Assembly: GCA_029250925.1 (NCBI GenBank)
Contig: JAQXEH010000052.1
Span: forward strand, 62,001 to 126,000
Origin: Hellea sp.
Lineage (GTDB): Bacteria; Pseudomonadota; Alphaproteobacteria; Caulobacterales; Maricaulaceae
Direction: 5' to 3'
Length of the DNA stretch: 64,000 nt
This document shows, one piece after another, positions 10,005-18,558 of this stretch. The translations under genes were made by a program, and so were the position numbers. The notes under the pieces were generated by a model. It did not search any database. It saw only the letters and a program-made list of their open reading frames with translations, and had not been told where the DNA came from. How positions within the stretch are numbered: position 1 is the stretch's first letter; every line of letters begins with the position of its first letter.

Positions 10005-11783
10005 ATGGAAAGTTCAATCCACATTGGTGGTGCAAGCGGGTATTGGGGCGAGAGCGCTATGGCAACACCGCAGTTACTCTCATACAAAAAACTTGATTAT
10101 TTGGTTTACGACTATTTAGCTGAAATCACGATGTCTATAATGGCGCAAGCGAAAGCAAAGGATACAAACCGAGGCTACGCTACTGATTTCATAGATCATG
10201 TGCTCAAACCTAATTTAGAAGAAATAGCAAAAAATAAGGTAAAAGTAATATCCAATGCCGGCGGAATAAATCCAGAAGAATGTGGAAGAATAGTCCGCAG
10301 AATCTTAAAAGAAAAGAAACTTGATTTAAAAGTGGCCATCATCAGTGGTGATAATTTAATTGCAAACCTCAGTGAAATTTCCAAGAAAAAAAATAAAGAT
10401 ATGTTCAGTAAAACAGATTTTCCGAAGAAAATCGATATTATGAGTATAAATGCTTATTTGGGCGCATTTCCCATAGCAAAAGCTTTGGATGAAGGTGCTG
10501 ATATAATAATTACGGGAAGGTGCGTCGATAGTGCTGTTACTTTAGGGGCCTGTATACACGCGTTTTCTTGGGGAAATGATGATCTAGACGCTCTTGCTGG
10601 CGGCTCCCTAGCTGGTCATATTTTAGAATGCGGTCCTCAAGCTACCGGTGGTAATTTTACAGACTGGGAGAAAGTAGATGATATTTCCAACATTGGTTAT
10701 CCTATAGCTGAAATATACCCAGATGGATCTTTTACGGTTACAAAACCAAACAATACAGGTGGTTTAGTTAATATAGGAACTGTGTCAGAACAAATGCTTT
10801 ATGAAATAGGCGATCCAAAAGCCTATATCCTGCCAGACGTAATATGTGACTTCTCTGGAGTAAAGATCACTCAGACCGATAAAAATAAAGTTCATGTATC
10901 AGCGAGTAAAGGGTACGAGGCACCGAATAGTTATAAAACGTGTCTTACATATAAAGACGGCTATCGCTCAGGTACTTATCTTACCTTTTACGGTGAAAAC
11001 TCAACAAAAAAAGCTCAAAAATTTGCAGATGCTGCTATTACTAGAACAAGAAAAAGGATTTCAAGTTCTAATTTAGGCGAATTTGAAGCCATATCAACGG
11101 AAATACTTGGTTCTGAGAGTCAATTTGGAAACAAACTTGAAAACACTGAAGTTGTATTAAAAATAGCCTCAAAACATAACAATAAACAAGCAATAGAATT
11201 ATTCTTGAAAGAAATCTCAGGTTTATCGCTAGCTACTCCGCCAGGGTTATCAAGCTTTACTGGCGCAGGACGCGCAAAACCCTCACCAATTATTCGGCTA
11301 TTCTCTTATTTGACTCCTAAAAGTGATATTAAAGTTAAAATTGACCTAGATACAAAACAAGAAATATTTAAGGATAAAATTTCACTGAAAATTAATAAGC
11401 CATTACCAGCAGTTTTTCCAGAAAAGGTAGAGCAACCTGAGCTGGAGGTAATATTGAAAAAACTTGCATGGGGCCGGTCAGGAGACAAAGGGAATAAAGC
11501 TAATATAGGGTTAATTGCGAGAAAGCCAGAATTCATACCATATATATGGCACTCTCTTACAGAAAAAAAGCTCCGTGAAACTTTCCAGCATTTTTTAGGG
11601 TCAAACAGTATGATTGAACGCTTTTACTTGCCAGGTTCAAATTCAATAAATATATTAATAAGTGATGTGCTAGATGGAGGAGGGATGGCTTCAATAAGAA
11701 ACGATCCGCAAGCCAAGGGATTTGCACAGATACTTTTAATGCAGAAGATATCTATTTCAAAATTAATTTCTGATAATCTGTGA
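10005..11783 (+). CDS. AtuA-family (DUF1446) protein
   Basis: A 592-residue protein of the DUF1446/AtuA family, named from the acyclic terpene utilisation cluster of Pseudomonas; its biochemical role is not established. Visible: the N-terminal GGASGYWGES and KLDYLVYDYLAEITM, the SNAGGINPE stretch, TGRCVDSAVTLGACIH, and near residues 485-500 the AtuA-like C-terminal signature WGRSGDKGNKANIG. Bacterial members are often a single chain carrying both parts, as here. A TAGGGA-like ribosome-binding site precedes the ATG. It overlaps the downstream hydratase gene by 4 bp, so the two are translationally coupled and probably act on the same CoA ester. A role in branched or isoprenoid-like acyl breakdown is inference. 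Confidence 0.85.
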   Translation: MESSIHIGGASGYWGESAMATPQLLSYKKLDYLVYDYLAEITMSIMAQAKAKDTNRGYATDFIDHVLKPNLEEIAKNKVKVISNAGGINPEECGRIVRRILKEKKLDLKVAIISGDNLIANLSEISKKKNKDMFSKTDFPKKIDIMSINAYLGAFPIAKALDEGADIIITGRCVDSAVTLGACIHAFSWGNDDLDALAGGSLAGHILECGPQATGGNFTDWEKVDDISNIGYPIAEIYPDGSFTVTKPNNTGGLVNIGTVSEQMLYEIGDPKAYILPDVICDFSGVKITQTDKNKVHVSASKGYEAPNSYKTCLTYKDGYRSGTYLTFYGENSTKKAQKFADAAITRTRKRISSSNLGEFEAISTEILGSESQFGNKLENTEVVLKIASKHNNKQAIELFLKEISGLSLATPPGLSSFTGAGRAKPSPIIRLFSYLTPKSDIKVKIDLDTKQEIFKDKISLKINKPLPAVFPEKVEQPELEVILKKLAWGRSGDKGNKANIGLIARKPEFIPYIWHSLTEKKLRETFQHFLGSNSMIERFYLPGSNSINILISDVLDGGGMASIRNDPQAKGFAQILLMQKISISKLISDNL

Positions 11784-12601
11784 ATAATGAGACAATTATG
11801 AAACCACACACAAACTCAAAAATAATAAGCGAGATTAATAATGGCTGGCTAACAATATGGTTTAATTCTACAGAAAATAGAAATGCCTTATCGGAAGGCT
11901 TAATTAATGACCTCAAAGACTTATTAAACAAGACAAAAATAAACCCCGCAATAAGAGGTATCACCTTGAGAGGAAAAGGCGGTTATTATTGTTCTGGAGG
12001 GGACTTAAAAAGTTTTAAAAATAGTCAGAATAACTTAGTTAGTAAGAAATATTTTATAGAAACTAACAAAGAAATTGGGTCCCTTTTTGATTTAATTTTA
12101 TCAATGCCACAAGTCATCATAAGCTACGTAGAGGGAGCAGCGATAGCAGGGGGCCTTGGTTTAATGTGTTGCTCGGATTTAATTGTAGTAAAACAAGATG
12201 CTAAATTTTCTCTGACAGAAACAATGATTGGAATAGCACCAGCACAAATAGCTCCAATTGTGGTTGCCCGCGTAGGGCTGCCGATAGCTCGAAGGCTCAT
12301 GCTAACGGGTGCTCGCTTTGAGGGGTTAGATACGCCAAAGCTTAACCTGTCTGATTTTGTTGTAAAAAATGCTGAGGATTTTAAAATATTAGAGAGCAAA
12401 TTAAAAAAAGATATATTGAAATGTGCACCCATAGCAAACAGCATAACTAAAGAAATTCTACTAAAAACTCCCTATATGAGCAGAGAGGAACAAAAAAACT
12501 TTGCAGCAGAAAAATTTGCTGATTGCGTTATGTCTGATGAAGGGAAAGAGGGCATATCTAGCTTTTTTGATAAGCGAAAGCCTTCTTGGGCACCTACATA
12601 G
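11780..12601 (+). CDS. Enoyl-CoA hydratase/isomerase (crotonase) family protein
   Basis: Crotonase-fold protein of 273 residues. The oxyanion-hole segments are seen as YYCSGGDLKSF and VEGAAIAGGLGLMCCSD; a carboxylate in SLTETMIGIAP corresponds to one catalytic glutamate position, while the first (in GGLGLM) is not a glutamate, so a hydratase role is not certain. Translation may begin at the GTG at 11780, forming a GTGA overlap with the AtuA-type gene, or at the ATG at 11798. In the acyclic-terpene cluster a crotonase also accompanies AtuA. It converges on the large steroid operon with 11 bp between stops. Confidence 0.8.
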   Translation: MNNETIMKPHTNSKIISEINNGWLTIWFNSTENRNALSEGLINDLKDLLNKTKINPAIRGITLRGKGGYYCSGGDLKSFKNSQNNLVSKKYFIETNKEIGSLFDLILSMPQVIISYVEGAAIAGGLGLMCCSDLIVVKQDAKFSLTETMIGIAPAQIAPIVVARVGLPIARRLMLTGARFEGLDTPKLNLSDFVVKNAEDFKILESKLKKDILKCAPIANSITKEILLKTPYMSREEQKNFAAEKFADCVMSDEGKEGISSFFDKRKPSWAPT

Positions 12602-12612
12602 CTCACTAAAAT

Positions 12613-13023
12613 TTATATTTGTGTTATATTACTAGGACCCCAATAAGCATTCATTTCTGTAATTTGTCCTTCTTCATTAAACTTGAAGGTATCAATAACA
12701 TCTATCGACATTCCTCCTTTCGGAAGTTCAACTTCAACTGCAACATCTTTATCAACACTAGTCATAGCACCTACTGAAACGGTGAAGGCGAATGCAGCGA
12801 AATTTTGTGATATCCTGATAGGGCCATTTCTCTTAAGCCTAGCTCCATTTTTTACTGCTAATTTGTAAAATGATAATATAGCTTCTTTACCAACTTTAGT
12901 AGGAGTACCAACTGGGTCTGTTACTTTTGCATTATTCGCGTAAAGTTGCGCAATACCCTCAGCATCCTGATTATTAAAAAACTCAAAATATTCATCTACT
13001 GCTTTTATCATCTTTTCTGACAT
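12613..13023 (-). CDS. ksi: Steroid delta-isomerase (ketosteroid isomerase)
   Basis: A 136-residue SnoaL-fold protein that aligns by eye with Comamonas testosteroni ketosteroid isomerase (125 residues), which moves the double bond of 3-oxo-delta5-steroids to delta4. All three catalytic residues are present in matching contexts: Tyr12 (Tyr14 in Comamonas), Asp36 in VTDPVG (Asp38) and Asp111 in IDTFKF (Asp99); the AFAFTV strand is also shared. An insertion of about 12 residues lies in the loop before IDTFKF. It is the last gene of the 20-gene operon, 9 bp after the MaoC gene. Its presence points to 3-beta-hydroxy-delta5 sterols among the substrates. Confidence 0.9.
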   Translation of the reverse strand: MSEKMIKAVDEYFEFFNNQDAEGIAQLYANNAKVTDPVGTPTKVGKEAILSFYKLAVKNGARLKRNGPIRISQNFAAFAFTVSVGAMTSVDKDVAVEVELPKGGMSIDVIDTFKFNEEGQITEMNAYWGPSNITQI

Positions 13024-13032
13024 CTAAAACTC

Positions 13033-13491
13033 CTAAACGTAGTACCTACTGATAGTATCCACAACACAAGCAGGCTTTTCCTGACCATAAATCTCGATAG
13101 TAACCCTGAGCTTTGATTGGTAGCCACCTGGAACCTCGGTTATTTCTAAAAATTCACCATAACCTCTTACTCTAGATCCAGATGCTACTGGTTGAATGAA
13201 CCTTACTTTATCAGTACCATAATTAATACCCATTTTCATTCCTTTTATCTCAAGAATTTCGGGCATTAATTTTGCAGCTAGTGATAAGGTAAGATAACCA
13301 TGAGCAATCGTGGTTCCGAATGGGCCATCCTTAGCTTTTTCTGAATCAACATGAATCCATTGATGATCACCAGTGGCATCGGCAAAAGTATCTATTCTTT
13401 TTTGACTTACATCCATCCAATCGGATGGACCAATTTTCATACCTTCTTTACCTAATAGCTCACTTGCTTGTTGTATTATAGTTTTTACCAT
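13033..13491 (-). CDS. MaoC-like (R)-enoyl-CoA hydratase
   Basis: A 152-residue single hot-dog protein of the MaoC/NodN hydratase-2 type. The active-site motif is seen as DATGDHQWIHVDSEKAKDGP followed by FGTTIAHGYLTLSL, with the catalytic Asp and His in place. Such enzymes hydrate 2-enoyl-CoA to the (R)-3-hydroxyacyl-CoA. The gene lies 2 bp from ipdF and 9 bp from the isomerase, inside the long operon, so it probably supplies a hydration step in C/D-ring breakdown; which one is unknown. Length and motifs are normal. Confidence 0.88.
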   Translation of the reverse strand: MVKTIIQQASELLGKEGMKIGPSDWMDVSQKRIDTFADATGDHQWIHVDSEKAKDGPFGTTIAHGYLTLSLAAKLMPEILEIKGMKMGINYGTDKVRFIQPVASGSRVRGYGEFLEITEVPGGYQSKLRVTIEIYGQEKPACVVDTISRYYV

Positions 13492-13493
13492 CT

Positions 13494-14279
13494 TTATGCC
13501 CTTTGAGATGACGTGGAAATTACTTCGCCTGTCATATAACTCGAATAATCACTTGCTAAAAATATCATAGCATTTGCCTGCTCCCAAACTTCGCTACCCC
13601 TACCAAAAGCTTCTTTTGCCTCCAACTCAGCAAGAAGTTCCTTGCTAGTGACTTTATGCAGAAAGGGATGAAGGGCTAAACTTGGGGCCACTGCATTTAC
13701 CCGCACACCGTATTCAGCGCCTTCAAGACCTGCACATCGAGTTAAAGCCATAACACCTGCCTTAGCTGCAGCGTAATGCGCCTGACCTTTTTGCGCTCGC
13801 CACCCTAAAACTGATGCATTGTTTACAATAACGCCACCGCCATTTGCTTTCATAAACTGCATTGCGGCCCTATTAACACGAAAACAACCATTTAAAGTTA
13901 CGTCTAAAACAACCATCCATTGTTCATCAGTCATATCCACCAAATTAGCAGTTCCACCCAGTCCGGCGTTATTGATAACAATGTCCATTCCTGACATAGA
14001 TAGGGATGCTGTTGATATTAAATCATCAACGTCTGATTGCCTTGTCACATCACAGATGGCGTAATCTGGTTTATATCCAGTAAACTCATGCAAAGCATTT
14101 TGAGCTTTCTGCAAACGACCCTCATGTATATCAGATATAAAAACTACTGCTCCTTCCTCAATACATTTCTTAGCAACCGCAAAACCTATGCCAGTGCCAG
14201 CTGCAGCTGTAATTACTACTTTTTTACCTTTCAATAGATTATGCCCAGGTACATATTCTGGAATATTTTTTAAATTCAT
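13494..14279 (-). CDS. ipdF: IpdF-like short-chain dehydrogenase of C/D-ring degradation
   Basis: Classical SDR with an unusual cofactor loop, TAAAGTGIG, followed by FISDIHEGRL. From memory this pattern, together with NNASVLGWRAQ, HYAAAKAGVMALTRC and the C-terminal FLASDYSSYMTGEV, is that of actinobacterial IpdF (KstR2 regulon), which oxidises a hydroxylated HIP-CoA side-chain intermediate before thiolysis. The catalytic Tyr-x3-Lys is in HYAAAK. I chose the ATG at 14279: a GAGGG-type ribosome-binding site sits at good distance, whereas the GTG six bases upstream would be too close to it. It lies 2 bp after an acyl-CoA dehydrogenase gene in the operon. Confidence 0.85.
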   Translation of the reverse strand: MNLKNIPEYVPGHNLLKGKKVVITAAAGTGIGFAVAKKCIEEGAVVFISDIHEGRLQKAQNALHEFTGYKPDYAICDVTRQSDVDDLISTASLSMSGMDIVINNAGLGGTANLVDMTDEQWMVVLDVTLNGCFRVNRAAMQFMKANGGGVIVNNASVLGWRAQKGQAHYAAAKAGVMALTRCAGLEGAEYGVRVNAVAPSLALHPFLHKVTSKELLAELEAKEAFGRGSEVWEQANAMIFLASDYSSYMTGEVISTSSQRA

Positions 14280-14281
14280 TG

Positions 14282-15454
14282 TCACCCTTCCCTCACAGTT
14301 CCGCCCCCTCGGGGCTCCTTTGGCATTTCTAAAGCTCGCTCAGCTATAATGTTTCTTTGGATTTGATTCGTGCCGCCATAAATAGTATCGGAGCGTGAAA
14401 ACAGAAAAAGTTTTTGAAGCTTGCTATACTCACCATTGACTAAAATTTCTGCCTCATTACCCATTACATCCATCGCTAACTCACCTAAATCTCTATGCCA
14501 TGATGACCAAAAAATCTTTGATATATATCCCTCTTTAGTAGTCTCACCTTTCTCCGCGGCCTCTAAAGTACGTAAGGCAGTAAAACGCATTATCTTCAAC
14601 CCCGCATAAGACTTTGCTATTCTTTGGCGGATAAGTGGATTTTTTGCAGATCCATTTGATTTTGCTAAGTCAACAATTTGACGAAATTCATCTGCGAAGG
14701 TCATCTGCTGACCGAGAGTAGATGCACCACGTTCGAAACCCAACAAAGCCATAGCTATTTTCCAGCCATCTCCGACATCTCCTATAATATCATCATGGGA
14801 ACAAACCGCTTCATCAAAAAAAACCTCATTAAACTCGGATGTGCCACTCATTTGTTTAATAGGTCGAATTTTAATTCCGGGTTGGTTGAGTTGAACCAAT
14901 AAAAAAACTAGCCCGTGGCGACCTTTTGAACCTTCATCAGCGCGGGCGAGAACAAAAATATAATCTGAGTCCATAGCTAATGATGTCCATATTTTTTGAC
15001 CACTAATAACCCATTGGTTATTTTCAAGACGAGCCTTAGTTTTAATATTTGATAAATCAGAACCAGCATTGGGCTCGCTGTAACCCTGACACCAAAATTC
15101 TGTGCCAGCTTTAATTCCTGGCAAATAGCGTGCCTTCTGCTGTTCAGTTCCAAATGCAATGATAGTTGGAGCTAGCAGTGTTTCACCAATATGGCCGGCT
15201 CGTCCTGGCCCACCATGACATGCATATTCCTCATTAAAACCAACAATCTCATCTAAACTTGCACCTTTTCCACCGTATTCAGTGGGCCAACCAATTCCAA
15301 TCCAACCTGCAGTTCCCATTTCTCTTTCCCACTTAAGCCGTAATCCAGGAAAAGCATCTTCGTCGCCAGGAGTTGCTCTTCCTCGCAAACATTCATATTC
15401 GCCACAAAAATGGGTTTTCATCCATTTTGAAAAATTAATTCGCAGATTACTCAT
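14282..15454 (-). CDS. Acyl-CoA dehydrogenase, FadE30-like
   Basis: A 390-residue acyl-CoA dehydrogenase. The flavin/substrate segments are clear: FWCQGYSEPNAGSDLSNIKT, WVISGQKIWTSLA and FNEVFFDEAV, plus GFERGASTLGQQM. These match what I recall of mycobacterial FadE30 of the KstR2 regulon, which acts on the propionate side of HIP-CoA. The C-terminal block reads YGGTNQIQRNIIAER; Gly stands where many family members have the catalytic glutamate (YEGT), as is common in actinobacterial steroid FadEs. It overlaps the next upstream dehydrogenase by 4 bp, suggesting the two form a hetero-oligomer; that is inference from the pairing. Confidence 0.85.
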   Translation of the reverse strand: MSNLRINFSKWMKTHFCGEYECLRGRATPGDEDAFPGLRLKWEREMGTAGWIGIGWPTEYGGKGASLDEIVGFNEEYACHGGPGRAGHIGETLLAPTIIAFGTEQQKARYLPGIKAGTEFWCQGYSEPNAGSDLSNIKTKARLENNQWVISGQKIWTSLAMDSDYIFVLARADEGSKGRHGLVFLLVQLNQPGIKIRPIKQMSGTSEFNEVFFDEAVCSHDDIIGDVGDGWKIAMALLGFERGASTLGQQMTFADEFRQIVDLAKSNGSAKNPLIRQRIAKSYAGLKIMRFTALRTLEAAEKGETTKEGYISKIFWSSWHRDLGELAMDVMGNEAEILVNGEYSKLQKLFLFSRSDTIYGGTNQIQRNIIAERALEMPKEPRGGGTVREG

Positions 15455-16512
15455 AATTTATCTCCGAAAATATTATCAGCCAATAATTTATAGTCCTCTG
15501 AAAGTACGCCAAACATAGTACGATTAGCACGTGCTCTTTTAAAAAATAAATGAAGTGGGTACTCCCATGTAAAACCAATACCGCCATGAAGCTGTATCGC
15601 GTCACCTGCTACCTTAAAATATGCTTCAGTTGCATTGGCTTTTGCAATTAGCACAGCCTCTGTTTTTTCACTATCCGTTGCTACTGCGGCAGCATAAACA
15701 GCTGATCTCGCCGCCTCGATTAAAACAAACATATCTGCACAACGATGTTTTATAGCTTGAAAGCTAGCGATAGACCTTCCAAATTGGACCCTTTGTGAGG
15801 CATATTCTAAAGTCATATCTAAACATTTTTGCGCACCACCGATACATTCTGCAGCCAATGCAATTTGCGATTGAGAAATAATACCTTCAAAAAAATCTAA
15901 TTCTACAGTTCCAATTAATAAAAAATCAGTATCAGAAACTTGGCTCCAATCAACGTCACAAAAACTGCGCGTTGGGTCCATAGTTTTCTTTGAATTTATT
16001 TTAAGGCCCGGTGCACTTGCATCTAAAAATACAACTTCGATTAGTTTGTCATTTAACCGGGATATCAGAATAAAATCAGCCGTATCTGCATTAGGAGAAT
16101 TGATACATTTTTTTTCTTTTCCTACATGCCCTGAAGAGAAAACACCCTGTATTTCTCCTCTAGCAATTTTTGGCAAATACTCTTTCTTAAACTGCTTTGT
16201 TGCAATTTTTGAAATAATATCAACTACTTGCCCCCCAGTAGTCAAAAACGGAATGGCGCATAATGAAGAACCTAATTCCTCCATTACAACCACTCGGCCC
16301 AAATCTCCAAGTCCAGACCCACCAAAATCCTCACTTATTGCAACACCCACCATACCAAGGTCATGTGAAAAACCACTCCAAGCTTCCCTATCAAAGGCTT
16401 TTCCTGACTTATAAATACGTTCAGGTCCTTTTCCGTTTTCATACCAATCCTGAAGAAAACCAGATAAAGCTTCACGTATCATTTCATGGTCACTATTAAA
16501 GGGGTATACCAT
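15451..16512 (-). CDS. Acyl-CoA dehydrogenase, partner subunit type
   Basis: A 353-residue acyl-CoA dehydrogenase-fold protein. N-terminal helices (MVYPFNSDHEMIREALSGF) are followed by a divergent middle domain and a well-conserved C-terminal domain with RVQFGRSIASFQAIKHRCADM and LHGGIGFTWEYPLHLFFKRA. The middle domain lacks the usual SEPxAGSD flavin segment. Steroid-degrading bacteria often use alpha2beta2 dehydrogenases made of one canonical and one degenerate chain; overlap by 4 bp with the FadE30-like gene fits such a pair. I took the ATG at 16512 (1 bp after the preceding stop) rather than an upstream start overlapping the SDR gene. Confidence 0.82.
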   Translation of the reverse strand: MVYPFNSDHEMIREALSGFLQDWYENGKGPERIYKSGKAFDREAWSGFSHDLGMVGVAISEDFGGSGLGDLGRVVVMEELGSSLCAIPFLTTGGQVVDIISKIATKQFKKEYLPKIARGEIQGVFSSGHVGKEKKCINSPNADTADFILISRLNDKLIEVVFLDASAPGLKINSKKTMDPTRSFCDVDWSQVSDTDFLLIGTVELDFFEGIISQSQIALAAECIGGAQKCLDMTLEYASQRVQFGRSIASFQAIKHRCADMFVLIEAARSAVYAAAVATDSEKTEAVLIAKANATEAYFKVAGDAIQLHGGIGFTWEYPLHLFFKRARANRTMFGVLSEDYKLLADNIFGDKL

Positions 16513-16513
16513 T

Positions 16514-17398
16514 TTAACTTCCGTAAACTTTTTGGGCAGGCGGAGTGATAGCAACTAATTCAGATATAACTTCACCAAGCTCCTGCACATGGTAACGTTC
16601 ACCCTTATCCTTTATGGGGCCTGTTTTCCATCCCTCGGATATCGAAAGTTTACCGCCAAAGCTCTCAAAACAAATTCCGTTAATATTAGAAGACTTTTCG
16701 CTTACTAAAAAGCAAATCAAAGGAGCAACATTAGCTGGGTCAAATTTATCAAAACTACCATCCTCTGGCACTTTCATCATATCGGCGAATACTTCCTCAG
16801 TCATACCTGTGCGTCCTTGAGGAGCAACAGCATTAGCCGTTATCCCATATCTTTTTAATTCTGCGGACTGATTTAATGTTAAAGAAAGAATTCCTCCTTT
16901 TGCCGCTGAATAGTTTGTTTGGCCTATCGAGCCCTGAAGTCCTGCACCTGAACTAGTATTAATTATTCGCGCATTGACGGCATTTCCTTCTTTACATTGT
17001 TGACGCCAATATTTTGCTGCGTGGGAACTTATACAAAAATGCCCTTTCAAATGAACGCGAATAACTTGATCCCAATCATCTTCAGAGAGAGAAGTGAACA
17101 TACGATCACGATTATTGCCCGCATTATTTATAACTGCATGAAGGCTACCGAACTCTTTAATTGCCGAAGCTACGATATCAAATGATGCATCATAACTAGT
17201 GATATCATTGGTATCAATAATAGCCCTACCCCCATTAGAGATGATATCTTCTACAGTTTTACTTGCAGTATCCGGGTTTATATCATTCACCACAACGTTT
17301 GCACCTTCTAAACCCAAAGCTAATGCATAGGCTCTGCCAAGGCCCCCACCCGCACCTGTTATAATTACTGTTCGATCTTTACAGAAATCGACCATCAT
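16514..17398 (-). CDS. SDR-type 3-hydroxyacyl-CoA dehydrogenase
   Basis: A 294-residue short-chain dehydrogenase close to the dehydrogenase domain of 17-beta-hydroxysteroid dehydrogenase type 4/MFE-2. Seen: TGAGGGLGRAYALALGLEGANVVVND, the NNAG motif, IINTSSGAGLQGSIGQTNYSAAKGGI with catalytic Tyr and Lys, and a C-terminal extension of about 45 residues. Actinobacterial relatives are ChsB1-type beta-oxidation enzymes of steroid pathways. The start overlaps the thiolase stop (TAATG), so the two are coupled and probably catalyse successive steps: 3-hydroxyacyl-CoA oxidation and thiolysis. Confidence 0.85.
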   Translation of the reverse strand: MMVDFCKDRTVIITGAGGGLGRAYALALGLEGANVVVNDINPDTASKTVEDIISNGGRAIIDTNDITSYDASFDIVASAIKEFGSLHAVINNAGNNRDRMFTSLSEDDWDQVIRVHLKGHFCISSHAAKYWRQQCKEGNAVNARIINTSSGAGLQGSIGQTNYSAAKGGILSLTLNQSAELKRYGITANAVAPQGRTGMTEEVFADMMKVPEDGSFDKFDPANVAPLICFLVSEKSSNINGICFESFGGKLSISEGWKTGPIKDKGERYHVQELGEVISELVAITPPAQKVYGS

Positions 17399-18549
17399 TA
17401 AAGCCTTTCAATAATTGTTACATTAGCTACACCACCACCTTCACACATTGTTTGAAGCCCATATCGCACTCCTCGTCTCTCCATTTCATGGAGCAAAGTT
17501 GTCATGAGTTTAGTACCTGTAGACCCGAGTGGATGGCCTAAAGAAATTGCTCCCCCATTCACATTTGTTTTTTCATGCGGTATACCAGTTTCTTGCATCC
17601 ATGCCATTGGAACAGATGCGAAGGCTTCATTGCATTCAGCCAAATCGATCTCACTAGACTTCATTCCTGCACGCAATAAAGCGCGTTTGGTAGCCGCAAT
17701 TGGACCTGTAAGCATCAAGATAGGGTCATCCCCCATTACTTCTAAGTGGTGAATTCGAGCGCGGGGTTTTAGGTTATATCTTTTTATAGCATCTGCAGAA
17801 GCGAGTAATACTGCAGAAGATCCATCGCAGGTTTGACTAGCAACGCCAGCGGTAATGAGGCCATGCGCATCAAAAGCCTCCAATTCAGCCATTCGCGCCA
17901 TAGAAGTATTGGCACGGATTGTTTCATCCTGATCAAGACCGTTAATGCTTGATATTTCTTTATTAAACCAACCAGAATTTCTAGCCTTATCGGCTCGTTG
18001 GTGACTATTTAATGAAAATTCTTCTAAATCTTTTCTCGAAAATCCCCATTTCTTAGCTATTTCAGATGCACCATAAAATTGATCAACTGGGGCATCACCA
18101 AAACGCTTTAACCAGCCTGGAGATGTGTGAAAGGGGTGATCAAATCCTAATTGGCGACCCGCTATCATAGATGCCCCTATTGGTATCTTAGACATTGTTT
18201 GAACTCCACCAGCTATTACTACATCCTGAGTTCCGCTCATAATAGCCTGTGCTGCAAAGTGAACTGCTTGTTGAGATGATCCACATTGTCTATCTATTGT
18301 AACACCGGGAACTACGAGGTCATAACCTGCTACAAGCCAAGCTGTACGTGCTATATTACCTGCTAACGGCCCAACAGTATCTAAACAACCAAATATTACA
18401 TCATCATATTCGGTTTCAGGAATATTGTTTCTTTCTACTATTTCCTTGATCACATGCGCACCAAGATCGGCACCATGGATGTCTTGTAAAGACCCACGTC
18501 TTTTTCCTGTTGGTGTACGAGTGGCATCTATTATATAAGCTTCTGGCAT
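17398..18549 (-). CDS. fadA6: FadA6-like acetyl-CoA acyltransferase (thiolase)
   Basis: Degradative thiolase of 383 residues. Nucleophile Cys89 is in TIDRQCGSSQQAVHF; the second active-site block is NGGAISLGHPLGSTG (His) and the third is QTMCEGGGVANVTIIERL (Cys). The distinctive DRQCGSSQQA and AIMSGTQDVVIAGGVQTMS segments fit what I recall of mycobacterial FadA6, which removes acetyl-CoA during HIP-CoA and ring-C product breakdown. It sits between the SDR gene and a pair of acyl-CoA dehydrogenases. A FadA5-type side-chain thiolase is the main alternative, but the ipd context favours FadA6. Confidence 0.88.
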   Translation of the reverse strand: MPEAYIIDATRTPTGKRRGSLQDIHGADLGAHVIKEIVERNNIPETEYDDVIFGCLDTVGPLAGNIARTAWLVAGYDLVVPGVTIDRQCGSSQQAVHFAAQAIMSGTQDVVIAGGVQTMSKIPIGASMIAGRQLGFDHPFHTSPGWLKRFGDAPVDQFYGASEIAKKWGFSRKDLEEFSLNSHQRADKARNSGWFNKEISSINGLDQDETIRANTSMARMAELEAFDAHGLITAGVASQTCDGSSAVLLASADAIKRYNLKPRARIHHLEVMGDDPILMLTGPIAATKRALLRAGMKSSEIDLAECNEAFASVPMAWMQETGIPHEKTNVNGGAISLGHPLGSTGTKLMTTLLHEMERRGVRYGLQTMCEGGGVANVTIIERL

Positions 18550-18558
18550 ATATTTCTC

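Noticed and set aside
16046-16414. Plus-strand frame of 122 codons within the acyl-CoA dehydrogenase region
   Set aside because: Antisense shadow of a well-conserved acyl-CoA dehydrogenase; no promoter or homology.
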